Of a stretch of 64,000 nt of DNA, positions 18,935 to 27,627 are shown piece by piece (positions within the stretch are counted from its first letter, which is position 1; each line of letters opens with the position of its first letter). The translations under genes were made by a program, and so were the position numbers. The stretch is from JAOPZW01 sp963764585 (GTDB taxonomy: Bacteria > Actinomycetota > Thermoleophilia > Solirubrobacterales > Solirubrobacteraceae), in contig CAVXTB010000019.1 in the NCBI GenBank assembly GCA_963764585.1, positions 18,708-82,707 of the forward strand, given 5' to 3'. The notes under the pieces are model-generated. The model saw nothing but the letters and a program-made list of their open reading frames with translations. It searched no databases and was not told the origin of the DNA.

Positions 18935-20716
18935 ATGTCCAGCGCCGATCGACACCAGGATCGGTGGGTCGTCCGCGCTTCGCTGGCCGGCCTGCTCATC
19001 GTCCTCTGCTTCCTCGCGGGGTTCTCCGTCGTCACCGAGCACGGCGTCGCCGCGAAGTCCGCGCGCGCCGATCGCGCCACCCGGCTGAGCGCCACCTACC
19101 AGGACGCGCGCCATTGGGTCAGCGAGCAGAAGTCGATCGAGCGCCAGTACCGCATCGAGGGCAGCTACGTCGTGCGGGCCACCCACGACCAGGCCGAGAA
19201 GCGCCTCAGCGCGGATCTCGACCGTCTGCAGGCGCTCGACGACTCGAGCACAACGCAGGCGACCGTCGCGCGGCTGCGGCGCCTGGAGGCCGACTACCGC
19301 AGCGGCGCCCGCGCGCTGTTCGACGCCGTCGACGCCGGCGACCAGGACCGCGTCGAGTACTTCGACCACTCGGAGATCGATCCGGTCTTCGGCGTCCTCG
19401 CCGACGTCGTCTCGCGCCAGGCGGCGGCGGCCAGCGCGGCCGCGCTGCGCCAGAGCGCCGCGCTGCGCGCCGACGAGGCGCGCGCCAACCGCACCGTGTC
19501 GATCGCCGTCGCCCTCGGGCTGCTGCTGCTGGCGCTCTTCGCGGGGATCGTCGTGCGCTACGGGCGCCGCCTCGACGCCGCGCGCGCGGCCGAGGTCGAG
19601 CGCCTCGCCGAGATGGCGATCACCGATCCGCTGACCGGGCTGCGCAACCACCGCGCCTTCCAGGAGGACATCGGGCGCGAGCTGCAGCGCGTCGCGCGCA
19701 CCGGGATCCCCGTCGCCCTTGCCATCGTCGACGTCGACGAGCTCAAGGCGGTCAACGACAGCCAGGGCCACCAGGCCGGCGACGAGCGCCTGCAGGCGCT
19801 GGCCGACGCGATCCGGGCCGCCGGGCGCGCGGCCGACGCCGCCTACCGCGTGGGCGGCGACGAGTTCGCGGTCATCCTGCCCGAGGCGCGCGCGTGGGGC
19901 GCGCTGGAGTTCGTCCAGCGCCTGCGTGCCGCCACGCAGGCGGGCGGCGGCTTCACGGTGACCGCCGGGATCTCCGAGGCGCTCGCGCTGCGGTCCAAGG
20001 ACGATCTCATCCGCGAGGCCGACCTGGCCCTCCTCGGCGCCAAGCGCACGCATCAGGACGTCGCGATCTTCGGGCCCGACATGGCCCCCGACGCGGCCGC
20101 TCCCGCGGCCGACGACGAGCACCACACGCGCACGCTGTCCAGCGCGCTGGCGCGAGCGGTCGACGCCAAGGACTCCTACACGCGCAGCCACTGCCAGACC
20201 GTCTCGCAGCTGTGCGGGCTGATCGGCACCGAGCTGGGCTTCGCGGGCGAGCGCCTCACGCGCCTGCGCCTGGCCGGGCTGCTGCACGACGTCGGCAAGA
20301 TCGGCGTGCCCGACGCGATCCTCAACAAGCCCGCGAAGCTCACCGACGACGAGTACGAGCTCATGAAGCGCCACTCGCTGCTGGGCTACGACATCGTGCA
20401 GGCGGCCGACATGGAGCTCGAGGCGCGCTGGGTGCGCCACCACCACGAGCGCTACGACGGCCGCGGCTATCCCGACGGGCTCGCCGGCGACGCGATCCCG
20501 CTCGAGGCGCGGATCATCCTCGTCGCCGACGCCTTCGAGGCGATGACCTCCGATCGTCCCTACCGCAAGGCGCCGGGCCAGAGCTTCGCGATCGAGGAGC
20601 TGCACCGCCACGCCGGCGCGCAATTCGATCCGGCGGTCGTGGCCGCGCTCACGCGCGTGGTCGAGCGCGGCGACGGGGCCACGTTGGCCGACGCCGCAGC
20701 CGGCGTCGCGGCCTGA
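18935..20716 (+). CDS. GGDEF / HD-GYP bifunctional c-di-GMP signalling protein
   Basis: About 593 residues. A membrane helix (about 12-32), a periplasmic four-helix-like sensor rich in Arg/Gln/Ala, and a second helix (about 190-212) are followed by GGDEF (about 235-390) and HD-GYP (about 420-580) domains. The cyclase has RVGGDEF with an I-site RAAD five residues upstream. The phosphodiesterase has LLHDVGKIG and HHHERYDGRGYPDGL, so both catalytic sites look intact. ATG 18935 has GGCGGAAG upstream; a GTG at 18869 is in frame but lacks support. It follows the acylase by about 80 bases. Confidence 0.9.
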   Translation: MSSADRHQDRWVVRASLAGLLIVLCFLAGFSVVTEHGVAAKSARADRATRLSATYQDARHWVSEQKSIERQYRIEGSYVVRATHDQAEKRLSADLDRLQALDDSSTTQATVARLRRLEADYRSGARALFDAVDAGDQDRVEYFDHSEIDPVFGVLADVVSRQAAAASAAALRQSAALRADEARANRTVSIAVALGLLLLALFAGIVVRYGRRLDAARAAEVERLAEMAITDPLTGLRNHRAFQEDIGRELQRVARTGIPVALAIVDVDELKAVNDSQGHQAGDERLQALADAIRAAGRAADAAYRVGGDEFAVILPEARAWGALEFVQRLRAATQAGGGFTVTAGISEALALRSKDDLIREADLALLGAKRTHQDVAIFGPDMAPDAAAPAADDEHHTRTLSSALARAVDAKDSYTRSHCQTVSQLCGLIGTELGFAGERLTRLRLAGLLHDVGKIGVPDAILNKPAKLTDDEYELMKRHSLLGYDIVQAADMELEARWVRHHHERYDGRGYPDGLAGDAIPLEARIILVADAFEAMTSDRPYRKAPGQSFAIEELHRHAGAQFDPAVVAALTRVVERGDGATLADAAAGVAA

Positions 20717-20738
20717 GGCGAATCAACCATCCAGCGTC

Positions 20739-20927
20739 TCAGCAGGGACGGTCGCCGCGGCGTCCGGCGACTCTCTCGGCGGGGATCACGCGCGGGCCGC
20801 TGTCGGCCGGGCGCAGCTTGAAGAGCTCCTCGCGCAGCGTCGCCTCGCGCTCGTCATCGGTGCGGCTCGGTGCCACCTCGGGCTCGAGGTCGCGGAAGAC
20901 GAGGTCGGAGACGGAGCGGTCTGACAT
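20739..20927 (-). CDS. Small acidic hypothetical protein
   Basis: A 62-residue frame beginning MSDRSVSDLVFRDLEPEVA and continuing as an acidic helix (RTDDEREATLREELFKL). The composition is protein-like, unlike the Arg-rich shadow frames around it. No strong ribosome-binding site and no recognised family. It is convergent with the c-di-GMP gene. Confidence 0.45.
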   Translation of the reverse strand: MSDRSVSDLVFRDLEPEVAPSRTDDEREATLREELFKLRPADSGPRVIPAERVAGRRGDRPC

Positions 20928-21209
20928 CGTTGTCGTTGGCTTCGTTACCCGTGTCAGGGCGCCTTACTCACCGTGTTCTGCGCGCCGGTGCGCCATGTTC
21001 GCGCTCACAACCGCCGCGCGCGATGCGCACGATACGGCCGTCGCGCAGCACGGCGTGGGCGCCCACGCGCCGCGCGCGGCGCAGGACGGCGGTGAACGGC
21101 CGCGTCCGGCACGCCGAGGCCGGCGGCCAGCGGGATCGGCACGGCCGCGACGCCGGCGGCGAGCAGGGCGGCGAGGTTCACGCGCGCATTCTCCGGTAGG
21201 ACTTCGCGG
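20928..21209. other. Gap of about 280 bases without a confident gene
   Basis: On the minus strand one frame ends FTAVLRRARRVGAHAVLRD, then GRIVRIARGG, and stops at 20968. It looks protein-like but has no start codon. It could be the tail of a decayed gene. Nothing else convincing was seen. Confidence 0.3.
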
Positions 21210-22073
21210 ATGCGCGCTGGTCGCCGAGACGTCCCGCTGACCCACCCCGACAAGGTCCTGTTCCCCGACGACGCGATCACGAAGGCGGACCTGGCCGCCT
21301 ACTACCGCGACGCCGCGCCGCGGATGGTGGCGCTCGTGCGCGACCGCCCGGTGTCGCTGCAGCGCTTCAACGACGGCATCGCCCGGCCGGGTTTCTTCCA
21401 GAAGAACGTCGAGCGCGGCGCGCCCCCGTGGCTCAAGCGCGTGCACGTCGGCAAGCGCGGTGGCTCGCTGTGGCACGTGCTCGCCAACGACGCGGCGACG
21501 CTCGTGTGGCTGGCCAACCAGAACTGCATCACGCCGCACGTGTGGCTGGCGCGCGCCGACCGCCTCGACCGTCCCGACCGGATGATCTTCGACCTCGATC
21601 CGGCCTCCGGCGATGAGTTCACGCTCGTGCGCCGCACGGCGCGCGAGCTGGGCGACGTGCTGCGCGAGGCCGGCGTGGAGCCGTTCGCGATGACCACGGG
21701 CTCCAAGGGGATCCACGTGGTCGTCGTGCTCCAGCGCCGCTACCCCTTCGACAAGGTGCGCGACGCGGCGCTCGCGGTGGCGCAGGAGCTCGTCGCGCGG
21801 CGCCCGAAGGAGCTGACGACCGAGTTCTACAAGCGCAAGCGCGACGGGCGGCTGTTCGTCGACGTCAACCGCAACGCGTACGCGGCCACCGCGGTGCCGC
21901 CCTACGGCGTGCGCCCGCTGCCCGGCGCGCCGGTGGCCACGCCGCTGCGCTGGGACGAGCTCTCCGATCGCCGCCTGACGGCGCAGCGCTGGACGCTGCG
22001 CACGGTGCTCGACCGCGATCCCGACGTGTGGGTCGGCGTGCCCGGCGCCGCGGGCGGGCTGCCCCGGGTCTGA
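21210..22073 (+). CDS. LigD-type DNA primase-polymerase (stand-alone PolDom)
   Basis: A 287-residue archaeo-eukaryotic primase-like polymerase as found in bacterial LigD and non-homologous end-joining. Motifs are LTHPDKVLFP at the start, GFFQKN, the metal-binding pair in IFDLDPASGDEF, TTGSKGIHVVVVLQRRYPF and DVNRNAYAATAVPPYGVR with the third acidic residue. Length and content match a PolDom only; there is no ligase or nuclease domain and no Ku gene in the window. It could partner with a ligase elsewhere in the genome. Confidence 0.92.
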   Translation: MRAGRRDVPLTHPDKVLFPDDAITKADLAAYYRDAAPRMVALVRDRPVSLQRFNDGIARPGFFQKNVERGAPPWLKRVHVGKRGGSLWHVLANDAATLVWLANQNCITPHVWLARADRLDRPDRMIFDLDPASGDEFTLVRRTARELGDVLREAGVEPFAMTTGSKGIHVVVVLQRRYPFDKVRDAALAVAQELVARRPKELTTEFYKRKRDGRLFVDVNRNAYAATAVPPYGVRPLPGAPVATPLRWDELSDRRLTAQRWTLRTVLDRDPDVWVGVPGAAGGLPRV

Positions 22074-22079
22074 GCGCGC

Positions 22080-22481
22080 TCAGTCCGTGAGCTTGGCCAG
22101 GCGCTTGGCGGCGCTGCGGTTGCCGCAGGCGCGCAGCGTGCGCTCGGCGGCGCGCGCGACCTGCTTGACGGTCTTGTCGTCGGAGCCAACCGCCGCGGGG
22201 TCGATCTCGTAGAGCGACTCCAGCGTGGCCACGGCACCGGTCACCTCGCCGGCGGTCGCCTTGTGCCCGGAGGCGCAGTACTGCGCGACCGTCTTGCCGA
22301 CGTTGCGAAGGATCGCCGCGTCGCCGGTGTCGAGCCGGTCGGCGGCGGGCGCCTTCGGCGCGGAGCTGGCGGCGGCGGTCGGGGGCGGTGCCGATGACTC
22401 GTCGTCGCTGCTCGAGCAGCCGGTGACGCCGGCGAGGGCCGCGAGGGCGACGACGAGGAGGAGAGCGGAGGACCGGTGCAT
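22080..22481 (-). CDS. Putative lipoprotein
   Basis: A 133-residue secreted protein with an N-terminal lipoprotein signal: MHRSSALLLVVALAALAG followed by VTGC (lipobox, Cys about residue 22). A Ser/Asp/Ala/Pro-rich linker precedes a helical domain with two further cysteines (QYCASGHK and RACGNRSAAK), which may form a disulfide. No known function. It ends just after the convergent LigD-type gene; a start at 22532 would place the signal peptide internally. Confidence 0.75.
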   Translation of the reverse strand: MHRSSALLLVVALAALAGVTGCSSSDDESSAPPPTAAASSAPKAPAADRLDTGDAAILRNVGKTVAQYCASGHKATAGEVTGAVATLESLYEIDPAAVGSDDKTVKQVARAAERTLRACGNRSAAKRLAKLTD

Positions 22482-22584
22482 GGCTTCGAAGCTAACGAGC
22501 CGATCTCGCGCCGAAGTGTGGATAACCACCACTTAGCGTCTGCTACCCGCGCTACCGGCGGCGCCGAGCGGGCACAATTGGGGC

Positions 22585-23136
22585 ATGGCGGCGTCGCTCA
22601 AGGGCCAGCTCCTCATCGCCTCGCCCTCGATCCACGACCCCAACTTCCGGCGCACCGTGGTCTACATGACCGAGCACGGCGACGAGGGCGCCATGGGGCT
22701 GATCCTCAACCGCGCCGCCGAGACGACGGTCGGCGAGGCGGTCCCCGACCTCGCGTGGCTGGCCGAGGACGGCGCCGTCGTGCACGTCGGCGGCCCGGTC
22801 GCGCCGCAGTCGGTCGTCGTGCTGGCCGAGTTCGAGGAGCCGTCGCAGTCGGCGCTGCTGGTCGACGAGGACCTCGGCTTCGTGCCCGCCGAGATCGAGG
22901 ACACCGAAGCGCTCGCCGGCGTCCTGCGCCGGCGCCGCGTCTTCGCCGGCCACGCCGGTTGGGGCCCCGGCCAGCTCGAGGCCGAGATGGAGGAGGAGTC
23001 CTGGATCGTCGAGCCGGCCCGCCCGGACGACGTCTTCACCGAGGATCCCGACGAGCTGTGGGCGGTGGTGCTGAGGCGCAAGGGCTCCGAGTACGCGCTG
23101 CTCTCGACGATGCCGATGGACCCGTCGCTCAACTGA
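22585..23136 (+). CDS. YqgE/AlgH family protein (UPF0301)
   Basis: A 183-residue cytoplasmic protein. Family motifs are KGQLLIASPSIHDPNFRRTV, YMTEHGDEGAMGLILNR, HVGGPVAPQSVVVL and the conserved FAGHAGWGPGQLEAE. The length is normal. Molecular function is unknown; in some bacteria it is linked to regulation. The 3' end overlaps the convergent DUF429 gene by eight bases. Confidence 0.93.
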   Translation: MAASLKGQLLIASPSIHDPNFRRTVVYMTEHGDEGAMGLILNRAAETTVGEAVPDLAWLAEDGAVVHVGGPVAPQSVVVLAEFEEPSQSALLVDEDLGFVPAEIEDTEALAGVLRRRRVFAGHAGWGPGQLEAEMEEESWIVEPARPDDVFTEDPDELWAVVLRRKGSEYALLSTMPMDPSLN

Positions 23137-23887
23137 GCGCGGCGAGGCTGCCCTCGGCGGGCACGTGGATCCAGCCCTCTCGGCGGGCCAGCTCGCGCTG
23201 GCGCTTGCGCGGGCGATCGGTCTTGCCGCGCTCGACGGCGCGCGCGACGAGGGCCGACACGAACGCGTCGAAGCCGTGATCTGACGCGGCGCACTGTGCG
23301 CGCAGCTCGACGTCCATCGCGAACGTCTCGCCCAGTCCCGCCAGCAGCTCGGAGAGCAGCTCGCTGCGGTCGTCGCGGGGCGCCCGGCCCTTGTACAGGC
23401 AGCGGCGGCCGATCCAGCGGCACAGCGCGGCGGCGGGGTAGACCTCGGCGATCGGGCCGTTCATCCCGGAGCGGTCGACGGCGACGCCGCGCCGGGACAG
23501 CTCGTCGAGCAGCGCCGCGGCCCGCAGCGCGGTGACGCCCAGCTTCTCGGTGGACACGCTCAGCGGCTGGATCGGCACGACCCGCTCGCGGACGTCGCGA
23601 TCGGTCTCGCGAAAGCGCAGCGCATCGCGGTCCTCGTCCTGCCAGCGCTTGCCCTTGTCGTGGCGCGCGACGGCGGTCACGAACGCCGACGGCCAGCCGA
23701 AGGGGACGTCGATGCCGGTGCGATCGGCGGCCGCCATGGCCGTGAGGAGACCTGGGTCGTCGGTCGCGTCAGGGCTCTCGCGGCCGGTGACGACCGCCTC
23801 GACGCGCGCGCCCTTCTTGCCCCAGGAGACCATGCACACCGCGGTGTCGCGCACCCCGGCGCTGAGGTCGATGCCGAGCGTCTGCAT
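23129..23887 (-). CDS. DUF429 domain protein (predicted RNase H-fold nuclease)
   Basis: A 252-residue protein with the DUF429 pattern: LGIDLSAGVRDTAVCMV at the N-terminus, GIDVPFGWPSAF, RETDRDVRE, IAEVYPAAALCRW and SDHGFDAFVSALVAR. The acidic residues in GIDLS, GIDVP, AEVYP and DAFVS fit an RNase H-like active site, which has been predicted for the family. It is five bases downstream of aat in the same direction, so probably co-transcribed with it. Confidence 0.88.
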   Translation of the reverse strand: MQTLGIDLSAGVRDTAVCMVSWGKKGARVEAVVTGRESPDATDDPGLLTAMAAADRTGIDVPFGWPSAFVTAVARHDKGKRWQDEDRDALRFRETDRDVRERVVPIQPLSVSTEKLGVTALRAAALLDELSRRGVAVDRSGMNGPIAEVYPAAALCRWIGRRCLYKGRAPRDDRSELLSELLAGLGETFAMDVELRAQCAASDHGFDAFVSALVARAVERGKTDRPRKRQRELARREGWIHVPAEGSLAALS

Positions 23888-23891
23888 GGCG

Positions 23892-24503
23892 CTACCGTAA
23901 CGCGGCGCGCAGACGCGCCTCGTAGTCGGTTCGCGCCACCAAGCGGGCTCCCAGCCACGTGGTGTGCTCGGTCGGCAGCTGGATGTCGCACAGCGCGAAG
24001 CCGTGCGCGGCGAGCTCGTCGAGCGTGCGCGCCAGCAGGACGTTGCCGGCGTGGTCGACGCGATGGAACATCGACTCGAGCATCGCCGCGCGGCCGAGCA
24101 GCACGCCGACGAGGCCCGCGGCCAGCTCGCCGCGGACGTCGATCTCGAAGCTGTGCGCCAGGCCGGCCTCGTACAGCCGGCGATAGAGCCCGCGCAGGCG
24201 CGGGGTCATCCAGACGCCGTCGCCGGGCTCGCGCGGGCGCGCGCACGCGTCGAGCACCTCGTCGAAGCGCCGGTCACGGACCAGGCGCCAGTCCGCGCGC
24301 GCCGCGCGCAGGCTGCGCCGCACGCGCCGGCGGACGGCCGCGCGCGAGGCCTCGTCGAGCTCGAGGACCGCGCGGCGCTCGGCAGCGTAGAAGGGCAGCG
24401 GGTTGTGCTCCTCCGCGAGGTCGTCCATGGGGAAGTACCCCGCCGCATACAGCGCCACGGCCTGCTCGACCGACGGGCCGGGGTCGAGGGCACGCGCGCG
24501 CAT
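23892..24503 (-). CDS. aat: Leucyl/phenylalanyl-tRNA--protein transferase
   Basis: A 203-residue enzyme that adds Leu or Phe from aminoacyl-tRNA to N-terminal Arg/Lys of proteins, marking them for ClpS/ClpAP in the N-end rule pathway. Family motifs are VALYAAGYFPM, the FEID segment, VLLGRAAMLESMFHRVDHAGNV and the C-terminal HGFALCDIQLPTEHTTWLGA. The length is near normal. ATG 24503 was chosen; a longer frame to 24671 would overlap the divergent trpB2. Only 25 bases separate the two starts, so both mRNAs probably have very short leaders. Confidence 0.9.
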   Translation of the reverse strand: MRARALDPGPSVEQAVALYAAGYFPMDDLAEEHNPLPFYAAERRAVLELDEASRAAVRRRVRRSLRAARADWRLVRDRRFDEVLDACARPREPGDGVWMTPRLRGLYRRLYEAGLAHSFEIDVRGELAAGLVGVLLGRAAMLESMFHRVDHAGNVLLARTLDELAAHGFALCDIQLPTEHTTWLGARLVARTDYEARLRAALR

Positions 24504-24528
24504 GGCGTGAGGATAGGGTTGGCCGGCC

Positions 24529-25899
24529 ATGGCCGATGCCCAGACGAAGTTCCTGCTCCCCGAGGACGCGATCCCCACCCATTGGGTCAACCTCGTGCCC
24601 GACCTGCCGGGCGATCCGCTGCCGCCGTTGCACCCCGGGACGATGGCGCCGGCGGGCCCCGACGACCTCACGCCGATCTTCCCGATGGCCCTGATCCTGC
24701 AGGAGGTCAGCGCCGAGCCCGAGATCGAGGTGCCCGACGCGGTCCGCGAGGCCTACAAGCTGTGGCGACCCACGCCGCTGTACCGCGCGCGGCGCCTGGA
24801 GGCCGAGCTCGATACGCCGGCGCGCATCTACTACAAGTACGAGGGCGTCTCGCCCGCCGGCTCGCACAAGCCCAACACCGCGGTCGCGCAGGCCTACGAG
24901 AACGCGCAGGCGGGCGTCGCCAAGCTCACGACCGAGACCGGCGCCGGCCAGTGGGGCTCGGCGCTGGCCTTCGCGTGCCGGCTGTTCGGCCTGGAGTGCG
25001 AGGTCTTCATGGTCGGCTCCTCGTATGACCAGAAGCCCTACCGGCGCTCGATGATGCAGACCTGGGGCGCCACCGTGCACCGATCGCCAAGCGACGAGAC
25101 ACAGTCGGGCCGAGCGAACGCCGGCTCGCCGACCGGCTCGCTGGGCATCGCGATCTCCGAGGCCGTCGAGGTCGCCGCGCAGGACGACCGGGCCAACTAC
25201 TCCCTGGGCTCGGTCCTCAACCACGTGCTGCTGCACCAGACCGTGATCGGACAGGAGACGATCGCCCAGATGGAGCTGGCCGGCGACGAGCCCGACGTCG
25301 TCGTCGGCTGCGTCGGCGGCGGGTCGAACTTCGCCGGCCTGGCCTATCCGTGGCTGCGGCGCAAGCTGCGCGCCGGCGGCGCCGGGCCGCGCTTCGTGGC
25401 GGCCGAGCCGGCCGCGTGCCCGACCCTCACCCAGGGCGTCTACGCCTACGACTTCGGCGACACGGCCGGCCTGACGCCGCTCATGCCGATGTACACGCTC
25501 GGCCACGGCTTCGTCCCGCCGCCGGTGCACGCCGGCGGCCTGCGCTACCACGGCGACGCGCCGTCGCTGTGCGCGCTGGTCAAGGCCGGCGCGGTCGAGG
25601 CGCGCGCCTATCGCCAGAACGACACCTTCGCCGCCGCGCTGCGCTTCGCGCGCAGCGAGGGGATCATCCCCGCGCCCGAGCCGGCGCACGCGATCCGCGC
25701 GGTCATCGAGGAGGCCGACGCCGCCCGCGAGGCCGGCGAGGAGCGCGTGATCCTCTTCGGCCTGTGCGGCCACGGCCACTTCGACCTGGCCGCCTACGAC
25801 GCCTACCTGGCCGGGAACCTCGACGACCCGGAGTTCAGCGAGGCCGACCGCGACGCGGCGCTCGCGGCGCTGCCCGCGGGCGCGCCGAGCCTCTCCTGA
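24529..25899 (+). CDS. trpB2: TrpB2-type tryptophan synthase beta subunit-like PLP enzyme
   Basis: A 456-residue fold-type II PLP enzyme. It has the TrpB2 N-terminal extension (FLLPEDAIPTHWVNLVPDLP), WRPTPLYRARRLE, the PLP lysine in GSHKPNTA, TETGAGQWGSALA and the phosphate-binding CVGGGSNF. TrpB2 condenses indole with serine or phosphoserine. No trpA or other trp gene is present, so it may be a salvage or secondary enzyme. Its last 97 bases overlap the convergent membrane protein gene. Confidence 0.93.
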   Translation: MADAQTKFLLPEDAIPTHWVNLVPDLPGDPLPPLHPGTMAPAGPDDLTPIFPMALILQEVSAEPEIEVPDAVREAYKLWRPTPLYRARRLEAELDTPARIYYKYEGVSPAGSHKPNTAVAQAYENAQAGVAKLTTETGAGQWGSALAFACRLFGLECEVFMVGSSYDQKPYRRSMMQTWGATVHRSPSDETQSGRANAGSPTGSLGIAISEAVEVAAQDDRANYSLGSVLNHVLLHQTVIGQETIAQMELAGDEPDVVVGCVGGGSNFAGLAYPWLRRKLRAGGAGPRFVAAEPAACPTLTQGVYAYDFGDTAGLTPLMPMYTLGHGFVPPPVHAGGLRYHGDAPSLCALVKAGAVEARAYRQNDTFAAALRFARSEGIIPAPEPAHAIRAVIEEADAAREAGEERVILFGLCGHGHFDLAAYDAYLAGNLDDPEFSEADRDAALAALPAGAPSLS

Positions 25900-26411
25900 G
25901 TCGCCAGGCGCGTGACGAGCAGCGCGACCGCCGCCGCGACCGGCGCGGCGAGGGCGGCCAGCGCCCACGTCGTCGTGGCGTCGCTGCCGGCGAGCAGGCC
26001 GTGCAGCAGCGCGAGCAGCCAGAACGCCGGCAGCCAGCGGTGCGCGGAGCGCCAGCGCACGGCGCCGACGTGGCGGCGCACGTAGAAGGTCGCGCCGAGC
26101 GCCAGGATGCCGTAGGCCGCGATCTGCCCGAGCGCGGTGGCGACGGGCCGGTAGGGGCCGGCGAAGGGGACCAGCACGCCGGCGAGGCCCGGCTTCAGCA
26201 CGGGATCGAGCAGCAGCGTCAGGGCGTGGACGCCGATGAGGGCGAAGGTCGCGTTGGCCAGCGCCTGGTGGGCGGCGCGCAGCTCCGGGGCGCGGCGGCG
26301 CAGCGCCGGCACCCGCAGCGCCATGAGCAGGCCGCATGCGATCGCGAGGCTGGCGGTCATGAGCGCCGCCAGGCCCGATGCCCGGCTCGTGGTCCAGACG
26401 GGTGGCGTCAT
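25803..26411 (-). CDS. Ferric reductase-like transmembrane heme protein
   Basis: A 202-residue protein with about five to six membrane helices. Histidines placed for b-type heme ligation occur in LRAAHQALANATFALIGVHAL and in SAHRWLPAFWLLALLHGLLAG, the bis-histidine pattern of the ferric-reductase-like/MsrQ group. It probably passes electrons across the membrane. It is the last gene of a minus-strand group with ApbE and a small anchored protein. Its C-terminal 30 residues (Ala/Ser-rich) overlap trpB2, so the true end could be functionally dispensable. Confidence 0.8.
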   Translation of the reverse strand: MTPPVWTTSRASGLAALMTASLAIACGLLMALRVPALRRRAPELRAAHQALANATFALIGVHALTLLLDPVLKPGLAGVLVPFAGPYRPVATALGQIAAYGILALGATFYVRRHVGAVRWRSAHRWLPAFWLLALLHGLLAGSDATTTWALAALAAPVAAAVALLVTRLATQERLGAPAGSAASAASRSASLNSGSSRFPAR

Positions 26412-26427
26412 GCCGGTCTGACGACCG

Positions 26428-27240
26428 TCATACCGAGATCACGTCGCCGTCGGCGAGGACCAGGAGGCCGCCGTGCGGCAGGTGGTCGCGCGCGGCGTCG
26501 GGGCCGGCGAGCAGCGCGGCCTTGGCCCGGACCTCGGCCTCGAGCGCGGTGGGCGCGAGCGCGGTGGCCTGGACGACCCCGGTGCGGGCGGGGCGGCCGC
26601 TGCCGGGGTCGATGAGGTGCCAGCCGCGGCGCGTGACGCCGCTCGTGGCTGCCGCGCCTTCGGCCAGCGGCAGCTCGGCCAGGATCGTCTCGTCGTCCCA
26701 GGGGCTGGCGATTCGCAGCGTCCGCGCGGTGCCCCCGGCGCGCACGTCGCCCATGCACTCCACCGCGAAGGAGGGCAGATCGCGCATCCGGTCGGCGATG
26801 AGGTCGGCGGCCAGGCCCTTGGCGAGGCCGCCGCTGTCCAGCGCGATGCCGGGCGGCCGCGAGACCGTGGTGGCGTCGACCGAGACGCTGGCCCACGGGC
26901 GCCGCGGATCGGGCGTGGCGGGGCGCGGATCGCCCGGGGGCTCGGGCCGATCGAGCTCGAGCCGCGGCGTGATCGTGGCGTCGACGAGGCCGCCGCTGAG
27001 CTCGCCCGCGTAGGGGATCGCCGCGGCCAGGCGCCGCACGAGCACCGACGCGGGGACCCGCGGGCGCGGGTCCTCGTTGAGCTGACACAGCTCCGATTCG
27101 GGGTCGAAGCGCGTGAGCGCCGTGTGCATGCGGCGCAGCAGCGCCTCCGCGACCGCGAGGGCCAGCGGCGCCTCGCGGCCGGCCGCGCGCAGCCCCACGC
27201 GCCCACCGAACACCTCGACTGTCCGCGACTGCTCCCTCAT
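26428..27240 (-). CDS. apbE: FAD:protein FMN transferase (ApbE family)
   Basis: A 270-residue flavin transferase that attaches FMN covalently to Thr/Ser of acceptor proteins outside the membrane. Motifs are FDPESELCQLNE, ALDSGGLAKGLAAD, ECMGDVRAGG, WHLIDPGSGRPA and ATALAPTALEAEVRAKAALL, the Mg2+/FAD-binding regions of ApbE. No signal peptide is evident. Its start overlaps the stop of the upstream anchored protein as ATGA, and the heme membrane protein follows 16 bases later. An FMN-binding acceptor protein is not encoded here. Confidence 0.92.
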   Translation of the reverse strand: MREQSRTVEVFGGRVGLRAAGREAPLALAVAEALLRRMHTALTRFDPESELCQLNEDPRPRVPASVLVRRLAAAIPYAGELSGGLVDATITPRLELDRPEPPGDPRPATPDPRRPWASVSVDATTVSRPPGIALDSGGLAKGLAADLIADRMRDLPSFAVECMGDVRAGGTARTLRIASPWDDETILAELPLAEGAAATSGVTRRGWHLIDPGSGRPARTGVVQATALAPTALEAEVRAKAALLAGPDAARDHLPHGGLLVLADGDVISV

Positions 27241-27542
27241 GACTGCGAGGAGGTCACCGGGCCGGGCCCGCCGGCCTGGCCGCCGTCGTTGGGGGCGGCG
27301 CTGGTGCCAGGGTCGTCGCTCGGCGCGGGGCTCTGGAAGTCGCCGTCGTCGCTCGGGGCGGCCGAATCGCTCGGGGCGGCCTGCGGGGTCGTCGACGCGG
27401 CCGAGCCGGCGGCGTGCGTGGCGCCCTTGCCGAACGCGGCGACGGCGAGCCAGGCGGCCACGAAGGTCGCGAGCACCGCGATCGTCACGCGCCTGCGCAC
27501 GGTGCGCAGGCGTTCGGAGATCGGAGGCGTTGGCGTCTGCAT
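27237..27542 (-). CDS. Small single-pass membrane protein with Ser/Asp/Pro-rich tail
   Basis: A 101-residue protein: a cytoplasmic basic N-terminus (RLRTVRRRV), one helix (TIAVLATFVAAWLAVAAFG) and a low-complexity extracellular tail rich in S, D, A and P. Translationally coupled to apbE. It has no FMN-binding domain, though Thr/Ser in the tail could in principle be modified. Function is unknown. Confidence 0.75.
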   Translation of the reverse strand: MQTPTPPISERLRTVRRRVTIAVLATFVAAWLAVAAFGKGATHAAGSAASTTPQAAPSDSAAPSDDGDFQSPAPSDDPGTSAAPNDGGQAGGPGPVTSSQS

Positions 27543-27627
27543 GCGGAGGATCCTGGCGAGTGAGCCTGGGATCCTCCTGGGGATTCGGTATGGCCGGCGT
27601 AAAGCGCGCCCTGCTCTCAGCCTTCTC

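Noticed and set aside
20968..21190. Minus-strand protein-like stretch ending GRIVRIARGG
   Set aside because: No start codon in frame; left as part of an unassigned gap.
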